Origin: Chytriomyces cf. hyalinus JEL632
Lineage: Eukaryota > Chytridiomycota > Chytridiomycetes > Chytridiales > Chytriomycetaceae
NCBI GenBank assembly: GCA_025435555.1
Contig: JAIWWG010000004.1
Location: 1 to 64,000 of the forward strand
DNA: 64,000 nt
Reading direction: 5' to 3'
The notes below the pieces were generated by a model that had not been told where the DNA came from, searched no databases, and saw nothing but the letters and a program-made list of their open reading frames with translations. Made by a program: the position numbers and the translations under genes. This document shows, piece after piece, positions 51,835-63,798 of the stretch. Each line of letters begins with the position of its first letter. Within the stretch, counting starts at the first letter, position 1.

Positions 51835-52392
51835 CTAAAACAACAGACTTGACATGAGCTCTTCCGCTTGCAACACCTTCCGCTTGACCGATCTTGGCAG
51901 CGGCTGCTGCTGCTGTTCGTTCGTAGGCGTGCTCACAGTATTACTTCGGCTTCTGCTTGTGCTGGTGGCCGTGGATGGTGGTGGTGGTGGCGGCGGCGGA
52001 GTCAGTTGGTTTGCAGGCGGAGGTGCTTCATTGACATTGGGTGGTGGTTGCACAAAAATTGAAGATTGGGATTGATTCCTGAACTGAAGCGCCATTTTCT
52101 CCTGGTTCTGTGTCAGCCGCATGATTGTGTCTTGCATGGCCTCCATTGCCGCTTGCATCTGAGCTATCTGGGTCTGCATCATGAGCAGCTGTGCTGCCTG
52201 GAGTTGGATCACGGCGGCGTCTTGGCTTTTCATGAGCTGGTGAGAGTGAGTTGGGAGGGTGCGGAAGGTTACTTGCGGCAGGCCTGCTGCTGTCGCTGCT
52301 GTGTTGTTGTTGGTCTCGCCCAGGGTTGTTGCTGGGGATGAGATGGCGCTGTTGGGTGAGGTGGAGACGAGGGCAAGTTCTGGGGTCCGCAT
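51835..52392 (-). CDS. Group A coiled-coil protein with Pro run and acidic-hydrophobic tail
   Basis: A 185-residue intronless frame from MRTPELALVSTSPNSA. The Met/Gln/Ala/Leu coiled coil (VIQLQAAQLLMMQTQIAQMQ, AAMEAMQDTIMRLTQNQEKM) is followed by a P8 run, a Ser/Arg patch, a Q4 run and a basic segment (LPRSVKRKVL). The end AEELMSSLLF is the acidic-hydrophobic tail. It marks the right edge of the gene array. Confidence 0.63.
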   Translation of the reverse strand: MRTPELALVSTSPNSAISSPATTLGETNNNTAATAAGLPQVTFRTLPTHSHQLMKSQDAAVIQLQAAQLLMMQTQIAQMQAAMEAMQDTIMRLTQNQEKMALQFRNQSQSSIFVQPPPNVNEAPPPANQLTPPPPPPPPSTATSTSRSRSNTVSTPTNEQQQQPLPRSVKRKVLQAEELMSSLLF

Positions 52393-52569
52393 TGCCTCTG
52401 ATTTTTTCTAGTTTCTGCGACTCAATTTTTTACCTTTCATCGATTTTTTTTGGGACGGTTGAAAATTAATTTTATGAGCGTCTTTTGTCCACGCCAAATT
52501 GCGCGACAAAAGAACGCTGTTGTCCCAACACAAACAGGCGCGCGCTCGGACGATCGTTTGACGGTGCGT

Positions 52570-55259
52570 TCACGCATGCTGCTGCGTGCTCTGTGCGCTG
52601 GTCTGCTCGAACGCGTGTGTCTTTGAAGTGAGGAGATGCTTGTTTTGAGGCTGCCCATCTCCACCTTCAACTGAGTCGTCCGCTTCACAGCTTGCCTCAC
52701 CCACGGGAACCCCATTCGCACTGCTCTCATTAATCGATCGTACGCATTCGGTTTCGGCGAGATTCGCTGATTGTGGTGGCATGTCTCCATTTAACGATCC
52801 ACCCAATCCATCCATTCCAGTTTTTACATTTGCCACTGGCTCGCACATTGAGCACACAAATTCTTGCGAATCCCAGCGAGATGACGATCCATCTGTCACT
52901 GGTGCAGGAGTGCCAAGCTCTTTTTCGATACAATAGATATGCTGCCAAATGTTACATTGTCCGCACGAAATCATGGGCAGCCCATCTGAGAACAGCAAGA
53001 TGAAGAATGCTTGTAAGTAAACGTAAAAGCTGTCTTGAACAAAGTTTGCAATATCATTCACCATCCCAATTTTTGGCATTGATGCCACAGCTGCACTTGA
53101 ATCGCCAGGAATCCCCAGTATCCTTCTTTTTCCGACTGTTTGAATCATCTGTGCTGTCTGCAGACGAGCCGTCTGATAACCTTGGCCTCTTTTCTCTCTG
53201 CCCAGTCGCTGACACTGCAGACCTAGCCTGATACTCTCTTTGCGCTTTCTTTGATGGCGCCATTTCAGAGTCGATCGATATTGCATCCTCATGTGATGGG
53301 GCCGCCGACGATGTTTCCATGGATTTCCGCAACAATTCTTCGGGAATCGGCGAATCACCAAACCTTGCAGCTCGCCGTTTTGATCGCTCTTCTCTCATCT
53401 GCGTCACGTCTTTCGGGGGTTCGTGAGCACGTGCTGCGGATGCGCGTGTGGTGCGCAATGACCGATGGCCTGCATCATACTGCCACATTGATGAATTATT
53501 TAACCAAATGTCCGCATTTTGATGGAAAATAGGGTGTTGAACCAAAACAAAATACGTACAATATGAACCGATTCCCCTCTTCCTACTCGAGCATCCCGTT
53601 CAATCATGTCAAGCCTTTCTCGCTCCATTTGCTCCAACATGCGAGATTCCAGCCGCGAAGATCGTTTTCGGTACAGTGTTTGCTCAATCACAAGCCGTTC
53701 TCGCTCGGCTGCCAGGAGAATCTCTCGCTCCGCTTCTTCCTCCATTCTCTGCTTTTCGCGTTTGCGTTCCTAATGGCAATAGTTTCGATGTGAGAATGAG
53801 AGCAGCGACCTAGTCAAAAAAAAAGAGAATACCTCAATGGCAAGTTGCCGATCCTGTTTTTAAATAATTTATTTGCTGATTTAGACGGTGTCCATTTGCT
53901 CAGCAGAAATTAAAAAGGACTCACTTGCATCGATTGAATTACAGTCAGTCCTACACTCCTCGTCAGCTTATTATACAATGATTTCTCGTATGGACTTCGA
54001 CTGCTCTCAAATCGCTTCGGAAACTCGCCCCAATCATCCACCGTCCTGCAAACTAATTCCCACAAAGGTTTCATTTCGTTTTCTTCAAGCGCAACGCTGA
54101 GTTCTGGCGGTGGTGATTTCGTCAGCCCTGCGGCAAATGCGCGAGATTTTCGGCGCACTTCTGCTGTTGCTGCGGCTTCTGGATCGTGTTCGCGATAGAG
54201 CCGGTTGTCTTTGAAAATTCGAATGATTGTGTCAGTTTCTTAATAATCTTTTTTTTTCCCAGTCATCAGTGTCAAATATGACCATTGACCCACCATCAAA
54301 TAGCCAGTATGTTCCGCCCATTGAATCCCATCCAAGTGGATCCACTCTCCAATGTCTGCATTCATCTTCATCCTTTGCGGCGGCGCGAAACCGGTCCGGG
54401 TCATCGAATTGCCATTCGCAAATTTGGTTCAAGACGAGAGTCTAAATACAGAAGGGTGGCATGCGTGCATTAGAGTTGCGTGATAATGATTTTGGGAGAG
54501 CAATTTTTTTTTTTTTTTGTGTACCTTTTCAAAAGCCGAGAGATGATGGTACTCCTTGGATTCAGGAAATAGATTCGACCATTCTTGGCCCTTCTTTTCG
54601 GATTCTCTGCGGAACCAGCTGGCCCAAGTTTCTGCGCTGAATATTTCGGGAAAGGAGGAGGTTCATGAGTCGGGCGAGGCAGACAATTTTCGAGGACGGT
54701 GAAGATAAAGAGTTGATTTTGAGCAGCTGAATTGGGGATCCCAACAAAGTCGGAGATTTGTAGAAGACGCGTGAATTGAATTGCAGAACATAGTTCCTCA
54801 TGAGCAATAGGTGAAAGATTTGTGGCAGGCGTGCTCCAGGTATTACGTTGAACACTCACGTCACAAATCTATTGTAAGTCATGATTCTAAGAAGCTTAAC
54901 GTGCATCTGGATTAGTTCTGCCGACGGTGTCCCTGCTGCCAACGCAGTCTCAAAATCCTGTGTTTTTTTAGTTGTCAGTAAGCAGATAATCAACCAGAGG
55001 TGGGGTTGTAAGCTGGGACAGACGCTCTTCCGAAGGTGGAGAGAGAAAGGGGTGGGAGATAGACTACCTCTGTTGTCTCAAAGGGGTATTCGACGGCAGC
55101 GGCAAACAGCATCAGAAACTGGGTGACAGCAGCAAACTGCCATGCGCTTCGAAGCTGATCAATCTGGACATGCGCTGGACTGTGTTGGACAGCATCGAAG
55201 CTTGGTTCGCTCTTTTCGCCTGTTTTATCGGCCTCGTCCGGATTGCCTTCCCCGTCCAT
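52570..55259 (-). CDS. RSF1-like DDT/WHIM and PHD-finger chromatin protein
   Basis: A multi-exon gene. The first exon (55259 to about 55069) and the next encode a DDT-type domain (SAWQFAAVTQFLMLFAAAVE, then SAELIQMHVKLLRIMTYNRF). A WHIM-like stretch follows (LNQICEWQFDDPDRFRAAAK, WRVDPLGWDSMGGTYWLFDD). A Glu/Arg-rich coiled coil (REILLAAERERLVIEQTLYR) comes next, then a basic linker and a PHD finger (FKCSCGI, PMISCGQCNIWQHIYCIEK, SQEFVCSMC). The C-terminal tail is acidic. This order matches remodeling and spacing factor 1, the histone-binding partner of ISWI ATPases. Exons between 54860 and 53500 were recognised from content and their borders are approximate. It is divergent from DNAJC21 with 120 bases between starts. 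Confidence 0.78.
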
Positions 55260-55379
55260 AAATATTCGACTTAATTTTATGCTTTCTTGAAAGTAAAATA
55301 AATTTTGCTGCAGCGTGATAAAGAAAAGCATTCCCAGAACTGTCTCACTGAAAGAAACTTGGCCACAAACTCACCAACG

Positions 55380-57408
55380 ATGAAGTGCCACTACGAAGTT
55401 CTCGCAGTCGATAGAACTGCAGATGATGCCGAACTGAAGAAGGCGTACCGCAAAAAGGTTTCCTTAACGGGAGTACTTCCAAACAGCGACGATTCTGACA
55501 GCTGCTTCACAAACAGGCGCTTGAACTTCATCCCGACAAGAACCCGCATCGCATCGAAGAAGCAACTCAGTTGTTTGCTTTAGTCCAGAATGCATACCAA
55601 GTGCTTACAGATCCGCATGAACGAAGCTGGTGACCTTTCTTTCTTTTTTTTTTTTCCCCCACTGCATTCGTTGTTGCATGCATGTGCCGAATCTGCTACT
55701 ACATGTATTGAATAAGCCTATGCTCTTGTTAGGTATGATTCGCATAGAGAATCGATTCTGCGAGGAGACGATGACCCCGTCCAGAGCGCATCTGCACCCA
55801 CTTCGAAATCGTCCATCTCTCTCTCTGCATTAATGGCATTCTTCAGCTCATCCGCATACTCCACCTTCGATGACCGCAACCCTGCCAACTTCTTTAGCGT
55901 GTACTCCAAGTTGTTTGATCGTCTGCAAAAGGAGGAAATCGACGCTTTAAACACCGATCCGGACGCTTTGGTCAACACGGAACCCAACTTTCATTTCGAG
56001 TTTGACGAACTTGTTCATTTTGGACACAGTGGGAGCATGTACCCGCGCGAATTTTACAATCGGTAAAATGGCTTTTTTTTTTTTTTTTCTTTTTGAAAGT
56101 TTCGAAAACCTCATGTTTTGTATGTGAAATCAGGTTCCTCACATTCCAAACAAACAAATCGTTCCGATGGCATGATCGGTACCGGCTCGGCGATGCGCAA
56201 GATCGGGCCGTGCGTCGCGCGATGGATGTCCAGAACCAAAAACTGCGCAGCGCCGCACGTAAAGAATTCAGCGAAATTGTTCGAAACCTGGCGCTATTCG
56301 TGCAAAAACGCGATCCGCGATACCGAGCCATGCTTGACCAAGAAAAAATTGCGCGTCAACAGAAAGAAGCCGAACTGAAAGAAAAGCGGAGGATTGAGAA
56401 GGAGCAAGTTTTGAAAAAAGTGGAGGTGTTTGAAGTTGCCGATTGGGCAAAAGGACCCCAAGTGGAGTATGATGACGACGAAATTGATGGTGACGTAGAG
56501 TTGAATGAGTTTTATTGCGCGGCTTGTTCGAGATTATTCAAGTCGGATCGCCAGGTAATTTTTACAAAGTTTAATGCTTTGCTCGTGAGGCAATATCGAT
56601 GCTGATTCATTTCGTGATACACGAACAGTGGAGGAATCACGAAGTGTCCAAAAAGCATTTGAAAAACGTCGAAATTCTGCGTCGACAGCTTTTAGAGGAC
56701 GACGAATTACTCTTCAACAGCAACGACCAATCAGCAGCTTCGATTCAATCCGACGACGATGATGATGAAACCGATGGAGATGCAGTCGAGCAAGATCGGC
56801 AAAACTCCAGCGCTCTTGCGGCTGCTATTGAAAAGGAGTTGCGCGAACTCGATCTTGACTTGGAAACACCGGAAGACGCAACCTTGTTGCAGGACGAACT
56901 TCCAATATCGGACTTTTCCGAAGCTGAACAAGATGAGCCCATCGCGATTCCCATCCGATCAGAAAAGTCGAAAAAGAAGAAAAAGGACAAGAAGAAGAAA
57001 ACGGGACTCGCTGGGTTTTCGGATGCGGATGACGATTTGGATGAACCTGCTTCCATTGTCGAAGAAGAGATGGACCGTGATATAGGGCATGCTGAAAGTT
57101 CAAAAAAATCGAAACCACTGGCGAAACCGAAATCAAAACAATCGTTTGGGTTCTTAGATCCTGAAGACGAACCTGACGTAGAAAGCAATGCGTCGAAAGT
57201 GAACACCTCGGTGGAAGAGTCCAAATTGTCTGCAAAGGAAAAGAAAAAGCTGAGAGAAGCCAAAAAGGCCGAAAAAGACGCAAGCTTGAAACTCGTTTGC
57301 AGCGTTTGCTCTGCAAAGTATGCAACACGGAACGAACTGTTTGACCATTTGGACGTATCGGGACACGCGGTTGTTAAAGGCGGCACGGGCAAGAAGGGCA
57401 GAAAATGA
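55380..57408 (+). CDS. DNAJC21: DnaJ/C2H2 zinc-finger ribosome-biogenesis chaperone (JJJ1/DNAJC21)
   Basis: Five exons (55380-55457, 55517-55629, 55733-56062, 56134-56554, 56629-57408) total 1722 bases, 573 residues. The J domain starts MKCHYEVLAVDRTADDAELK and has the HPD motif in LELHPDKNP, which activates HSP70. A JJJ1-specific middle follows (FYNRFLTFQTNKSFRWHDRY, VRRAMDVQNQKLRSAARKEF, VQKRDPRYRAML). The first C2H2 finger is FYCAACSRLFKSDRQWRNHE, spanning an intron. Acidic and Lys-rich stretches precede the second finger (LVCSVCSAKYATRNELFDHL). JJJ1/DNAJC21 helps release the Arx1 export factor from 60S ribosome precursors. Confidence 0.93.
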
Positions 57409-57639
57409 ATAGAAATGGGGAAATCTGCCAGCAACTTTCTCAAAATGAGGCATACCCTCCACAGTTAACTGCATTTTAAGAGAATAAACCACACTAAATA
57501 AACAACATAGTACTATATAATGTTTTGAAAAGTAAAGCAACAAAACAATGAAAAGAGGGACTCGCGGGTCGTCAGATCGTGAAGCCCACTTGCCAAAAAA
57601 AAAAAAAGGGACAAAACGCCAAGAGATCCATCACTCAGT
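57409..57639. other. Convergent 3' region
   Basis: About 230 bases between two converging genes, with an A12 run near 57596. Confidence 0.4.
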
Positions 57640-60600
57640 TCAGAATTTCTTCGTAATGTAATTGAACAGAGTCAGGATCTTGGACTTGTTCCCATCCATC
57701 ATGTCTTGTGGTGAAATAAAGCCCGTGTTGATTCCTTTTTTCGAAATGAAGTTCAAGGCTACGGCAATGTTGTCAATTTTGTGCACTGGCAGCATTGCAC
57801 GCTTGTTGTACTTTCCGACAGTTTCGCCAGTTGCATCCTTGACACCATAGCCTTGTTAAACCACCGAAATATAAAAACGACATTCAGAATAATGTACCTC
57901 TAGTGCGTAAATCAAGTTAAGACCATTTCCAAGGGAAGAGAAAAGGTCATCAATCTGAATTTCTTTGCTCGCAAGGTGTTGATTCATCCACTCCAAGGCA
58001 TGCTACATTGTTCGTTTGTTAATGCACAGACCATCCGAAACTGGTAAATTACCTTTTCAATCGCCTTGTCATCTCCACTGTTTGAGTTGTCCGCGCGTTT
58101 GATATTCTGATGACGAAAGATTTAGAAGAGATGATTGCTAATGCAGTGAATCTACCAAATAACTAACCAGTTTGACTTGTGGGAATGGGTCATGCTGAGG
58201 TTCTGACGGGCGTCTTGGAGGAACAAGACCTTCTGCACTCATGTGAACTGGAACTGCGGACGCCTATATGATCCCAAAAAAAGATGCACGACTCAGTATT
58301 CCATCTTTAGCAAATGCAATCATGGAGATGTCAGACCTGAGCAGTTTCGTCGTTCTCGCCCTCTGTTGACGCGGCCGGTGCGTCAGCATCGTCAGATCCC
58401 TTGTCTAAACCTTCTTCTTGCGACTGAGAGCCACTTAAGCGACTGTTCATTGCACTCGCAAGCGCGGCCATTGCATTATGGCCGCGCTGATTGGCGAAAA
58501 TTCCAGGAATCTTCTTTGGGGGTGGCTTTGGTGGAACAAGAGGACGTGCTGGGACATCAGCGACTTCAGACTCGGGAGCTGTTGTTGTAGAGTGAGATGG
58601 CGATGGATCTTCGAATGCTTGAGGTGGCAGTGGGACGCTAGCAGAAGGATCACTAGATTCGTTGTTGTGTGCGACTGGCTGCTCGTGAATTGAGGAAGCG
58701 CTTTGAGACACAGAGGATGATGGTCGAATTGAGCTTTCGGGACGAGGAGCAGGACGCGGACGTGGTGGAGGAGCTGGCCCTGAATTGAGTGAATGTGCAG
58801 AGGTGGAGATTTCTTCTGATGATGCGACTTTAGAGTCAGATTCGATTCCGCTTCTTCGAGGATCTGACGCTATGCTTGTGCGAGATTCGCTTGGTGGGGC
58901 AGGAACCGGTCGTCTGGGAACTGGGACGGGGGGACGAGGAGGAATGGTAGCAGGTTCAGTTGTTGGTGAGACTGGAGGAGAGTCAACTGGCGAAGTTGGA
59001 ATGACTAGTTCGCTTTGAGCGTCTTCTTTTTCCAAAATTTCTGCGGGCACAGGGGCAACTGGTGTTGGTTCTTGGATTTGAACAGTTGGGGGTTCAAAAT
59101 GTTCGATTTTGACGGATGGTTCCTCTTCGGTTCTGTCATTTGTAGCAGCAATCGCGTCTGATGAAGTCGTTGGTTCATTCTAAATGAACAGATTCCGCAG
59201 GTCAGATTGAGAATGATCAGTAAAGAATGCAAGCATACCTCATCCTTGTGCTTTTCTGCCTCAGAGTCACCCTTTTTGCCCATTGCTCTGGCAGCTTTTG
59301 GACGACTTTTCGTCAAGGAGCTCAACATTCCCATAAAACTCTTTTTCTTTTCTGGTCCGCTCGCGTTTGGCTGCGAAGTCGACGCGTGACCAATGTCCGC
59401 GTGGGTGCCTGAAGCACGCTTCGGCGGCACATCCGCAAGTGAATTCGCGGAATTGTGAGCAGACGCAACTGCCGCGGGTGACGGCGTTACAGGAGGAGGT
59501 CCAGTGGTTGGTGAGACTGGAGTGGAAGACGGGGCTTCAGTCGATGCTCGAATGGGTTCGTGTCCATCATGTGACATCGATGCAACTGCGTCTGTCTCGA
59601 CATCTTCTTTTGGAATTGGCTCATCGTCATTTGCTTGTGCAGGCGCTTCAACGGGTGCTGAAGTGTATAGTGGGGACCGCGGCGTGGTTCCATCCATTTC
59701 AGGATTTTCTTCGGCTGCCACATCCACAGAGATTCCATGCGTCTTTTTGGGTGGTCCTCCTGCAAGCATTCGATTCAAGTCGCCCATCAGTCCAATATTC
59801 CTCGCCTGCACTGGGGGCGGCTTTGCAGAATCTATTTCGGATGGCAATGAAGCATCATCATCATGTGGAGCAACCGCCAGATCAAGATCAATTGGAGACT
59901 GTGGGGCTATTTGAGGGAGAGAAGGCGCGGCGGCCTCTGCATTTGATGCTGCGATTGACGATGCAGGTCTCGGCCTTGATGGCACAGCAGGAGGCCTTGA
60001 TGGAGGTTCAGAAGGAACAGGTATTACAGTAACTGGTCTCGGAGCTGTGACTGATTGTCTGCGCGGTTCTGGGGCAGGCGGTTGCTCATGAACAGGTTCA
60101 ACAGGGGTCTTTTCTTTTTCCACTTCGTGCTTGGGAACGACCGGTTTTTTGCTTCTAGAAGAGGCAGCAGCATCAAGTTCTTCCTCAATGGCATTGAATC
60201 TCCCGTCGAAAGTGTCGCTGAGAGACATTTCAGCGGTGTGAACAAATTGGTGGTAGAGAGATTGAGCCTTTTGCGCCACATTCGACTGGTACTCGGACAG
60301 AGCTACTTCGAGGGAAAGTCCGAACGAAAGCAACGCGGGCAGCTGCTGGGAGACAATTTGCTGCAGCTGTGCCTGGAGAGCTTCGTTGTCTGGGTCGACA
60401 ACTTCCACATCGCGCGCAACGGATTCCGCAAATCGCAGCAATTCTGTTTTGGCAGTAAAAGAATCGAAAGTTGTGAGATGCCACGTTGCCAGGTGAAAAA
60501 AAGATGTGAAGAATGGAGTGCGGCATCAGACACAATCAAATACCTTTCTTGACGGCACTTTCAACCTTCTGGAACACGTCCTTCATCTGCACTTTCACGA

Positions 60601-60841
60601 CAACTTCCACCCGCTCGCCAACTTTCTTGTTTCCCTCCCGCAGTTGGGAAACAATCTCGGCGGCTGTCTGAGCATCCGTCTCAACAGCTTCTAACGCAGT
60701 TCTCACTGACTGTACAGTGTTCTCGCTGATAACGCTTGCTTCTTCGTCCAGCCGGGCTGTGTTTTATGTGGTAAGTCTCGTTTCGCGTGCCACCAGATTG
60801 GGCCAAGTCCAACCTTGAAGTTGCGTGAACCGGCCACTCAT
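57640..60841 (-). CDS. Large low-complexity protein with C-terminal calponin-homology domain
   Basis: A multi-exon gene starting MSGRFTQLQ at 60841, with a first intron to about 60757. The N-terminal region is helical (ARLDEEASVISENTVQSVRT, MKDVFQKVESAVKKG, LLRFAESVARDVEVVDPDNE). A very long Pro/Ser/Ala/Glu-rich stretch with many PPxPxP motifs (58.3-60.2 kb) follows, containing KKKSFMGMLSSLTKSRPKAA. The last exons give a CH domain: ALEWMNQHLASKEIQIDDLF, SSLGNGLNLIYALE, GYGVKDATGETVGKYNK, NIAVALNFISKKGINTGFIS and a final ILTLFNYITKKF. CH domains bind actin or regulate the cytoskeleton. Domain content is clear; exon borders between 59.2 and 57.8 kb are approximate. Confidence 0.72.
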
Positions 60842-60933
60842 TTTTTTAATGGAATTTCTGTAGATTTTATTACGCTCCACACAAAGGTAAAATAAGATAG
60901 CAACAACTAATTCCCTTCTCAGTAACTGGGGTG

Positions 60934-63318
60934 CTAGTAGCCTAGCGCCGCTTGTGCTTGCTCGCGCTGCACCTTCTGCACTCCCCACGTATTCTCAAGC
61001 CCTTTTCTTGTCATGAAGTTTGTCTTTTTGATGGACTGGATATCCTTCTGCAGTCTGAAATACACATGAACATTAGCAGTAGGCCCGTTTGTCATTTCAA
61101 ACGAGGCACGTACTCTTTGCGTGACACCGAAAGACGGTCCAATGAGTGCTGCTTCTCCAATTCTGCGACTTTAGTTTCGTACTCTCGTCTCTGCTTCAAA
61201 ATCGCGAGCTGCTCCTGGTACAACTGCTTTGCCTTTTCTTTCTGGTACAAAAACATTAAGCTTTCGCTTCTGGCAAAGCAGTTTTCCGTCATGGGTTCCA
61301 GAATCGCTTCCTGCCTGCGTGCATTTTCTTGCGTGACCATCTGCTCGGTGAGTGCCTCTTGTTGTTGATGACGGCGTCTGAGTTTGTCAAAGTGGTTTTG
61401 GACTTCGGCTGTCTTGAACCTGATTTTGAAAAGAAAAAAAACGGGATTTTGGTTATTTTTTCCAAGACGGGGGATGGCCAAAATGTAAAAAATGCTTCAT
61501 ACTCTTTCAAAAGCCGCTCGTTCAGTTCTCGGTCTTCGAAATCTTTCAGCGCCTGCTCGCGTTGGCGATTGCACTTTCGAATGGTCATTTGATCATACAA
61601 TCCAGCACGAAGTTCTTTGGCTTGTAAGACTCTGTCTGGGCCTGGGTCACGATTTTCAAAAATGTTGCCGAGCGGCAAATTCTTTCTGTCCCTTTGCCGA
61701 ATCGCCTCCTGGAAGGGGAAGTCGGCGAATTGAGTTGCTGAAAGAGTTTGGGCTATGAAAGGAGCTATTTGAGACTCACCTTGTGCTGAGCCTCTGCGTA
61801 ATTGTATTGAGCAGTATTCACAGCCGCTTTCAATCGTTTCCCGTCCGTCTCTTTTGTCTCTTTGAGAAACTCACGGTCCACTTCGAGGGAAAGAAGCAGT
61901 AACATCTTGTCTTGCATTTTCTCCTTCTCATCGAGCGCGTCTTTTACTTCAACAACAGTAGCGTTCTTGTGGCGACAAATTGGGCATTTTGCGTCACTCC
62001 AAAGTCTTACGTCTGCATGTGGATGAGTGTGATGCTCTGTTTTGTGGTTTGGAGCATGAATACACGTTAAACTGAGTCAAAATGATCGCACCTCCACGGG
62101 TAATGAGAAGATTTGCAAGTCTTTCGATTTCCTCAATCTCAGCTTGCTTCGGATCCACTGGTTTGGATGGTGCATTTTCCGTGACTTTTGGCTTTGAAGC
62201 AGATTCCTTCGCAGCAACAACTTCATGCACAAACTCTTTCAAAGCGGGTTCTTCGTGATGGTGTGTGTCGGCGTGTGCGTGCTTTGAATGCGCGATTTCT
62301 TCAGGGATATGAATCGGGAGCTTCTCTGCCAGTTGTGATGCGTTTGCGGTGACTTGCAGGTCCACTTTCTTTTTCGCATCTTGCGCGGACTTTTCAGATT
62401 TGCGCGGCTTGACCGTCGGAGACACGGACGGAATGTGGCTGCGTTCAAGCGCAAATTTAAAATTAAATTTGTGGGTCAATTTAAAATTTCTCACTCTGGA
62501 ATTCTCAAGGGCCCTGCCGCGATCAAGTTCAGGAACTCCACGTTGAATCTGGATTGTTAGCAAATCTGTTCAAGTTTTCTGGTGAATATATTCGGACACA
62601 AAAGCGTACGAACGTGAATTTGATGTCGCAGTTGTAAAAGACAAGTCGACCCATTTCAGGAAACAGCAGAGAAACGTTCGATCCCCGCTTCAGAAGAAGG
62701 AACAGTGCGTGCACCATGTCCTTGATCCCAGGCTCCACATCGTCTCGACTGAATCCGCTGATGGTTGCAATTGCGGCAAAGTTGAGCGGTTCGGCGGCGT
62801 TTGATCCCGTTCCTGACCATATTAAATGAAAAACATCAATTGAATATTCTATTATGGACGCCTCGGGAGGGCGGGCATTGGAATCGCGCACTGACCAATG
62901 ATTTTGTTTTGTACAACTTTGTAGCCAGGAACTTTTTCCCATGTTTTTGAGGGGACAAACGTTGGCACCCATTTTTCTGTGAGTTCTCCTGTCGCCAGTT
63001 TATACTTTCGGACATAGAAAGATCCTACACCCGGAAAGTTGATTGCCTGAACAAGAATTTGGATTGCATCAGAGAAAAGGGGGAGGATAGTTATCATCAA
63101 CGCAAACATACCCTTTTATGGCTGACTTGCTGCTGAACGTATGCAGTCGTGTCTTTCCATAAGCTTGAAAGCTCTGGTTGTGGAATACTGATCAAACGGC
63201 GCTGGGTTCCGAGACGTGTTTTGTACTTACCGAGTTGCGACAGACTGGAGAAGCGTTTTGTTTTGGGAATCGTGTCGCATGTGTAGCTGAGCAGATCGTT
63301 GATGCCGAGTTTGTTCAT
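60934..63318 (-). CDS. CCDC81: CCDC81-like HU-domain centriolar/flagellar protein
   Basis: A multi-exon gene starting MNKLGINDLLSYTCDT. The N-terminus matches the eukaryotic HU-type domains of CCDC81 (WKDTTAYVQQQVSHKR, INFPGVGSFYVRKYK, then PLNFAAIATISGFSRDDVEP and LFLLLKRGSNVSLLFPEMGR). A Cys/His cluster follows (HHEEP, then SDAKCPICRHKNA), and the C-terminal half is a long coiled coil (ALDEKEKMQDKMLLLLSLEV, FENRDPGPDRVLQAKELRAG, KLRRRHQQQEALTEQMVTQE). CCDC81 localises to centrosomes or flagellar structures in animals. Together with DNAAF6 it supports a flagellated organism. Exon borders are approximate. Confidence 0.75.
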
Positions 63319-63798
63319 GGCTGGGGGCGTGGTGGAAGCTGGTACGCGTCGGAATGAGAGGGAATGATGGGAGAAAATGTGGGAGCCACAATAGTAGAAA
63401 TCTCCTTTGTTCTAGAAATGCAACAAATTTATGAAAGCGGGTTTGGCAGTGCCGCAAAAAGATGTTTGAATGTATGCTTCACATGCAAGCGGCTTAAGTT
63501 GAACGCAGTGCTAGGGTTAGTCCATGACAAATGCGGGAGCAGATAGCGTTGGGAATGCAGCTGCTGGGAGGGCGGGCGTCCCTCTGCATCTCGCCAGCAG
63601 GTCACCGGGAGCAGTCTCCGCATCTGCCACCCTCGCTTCCTGTGTGACGCCCGTGGATAAGTCCGCAAGCTTGTTGGCAATCAAACAAGGAAAACACATT
63701 TTTTTCTTTTTCAGTGTCGGACGTTCCGCGCATCTCCCAAAAAACACCCGTCATTGAAAAAGCGGCCACTTGTCTAAAAAAGAGTAGCTTAAACACAA
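63319..63798. other. Divergent region between the CCDC81-like and secreted-protein genes
   Basis: About 480 bases. Frames on both strands are short and lack recognisable content. Confidence 0.4.
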
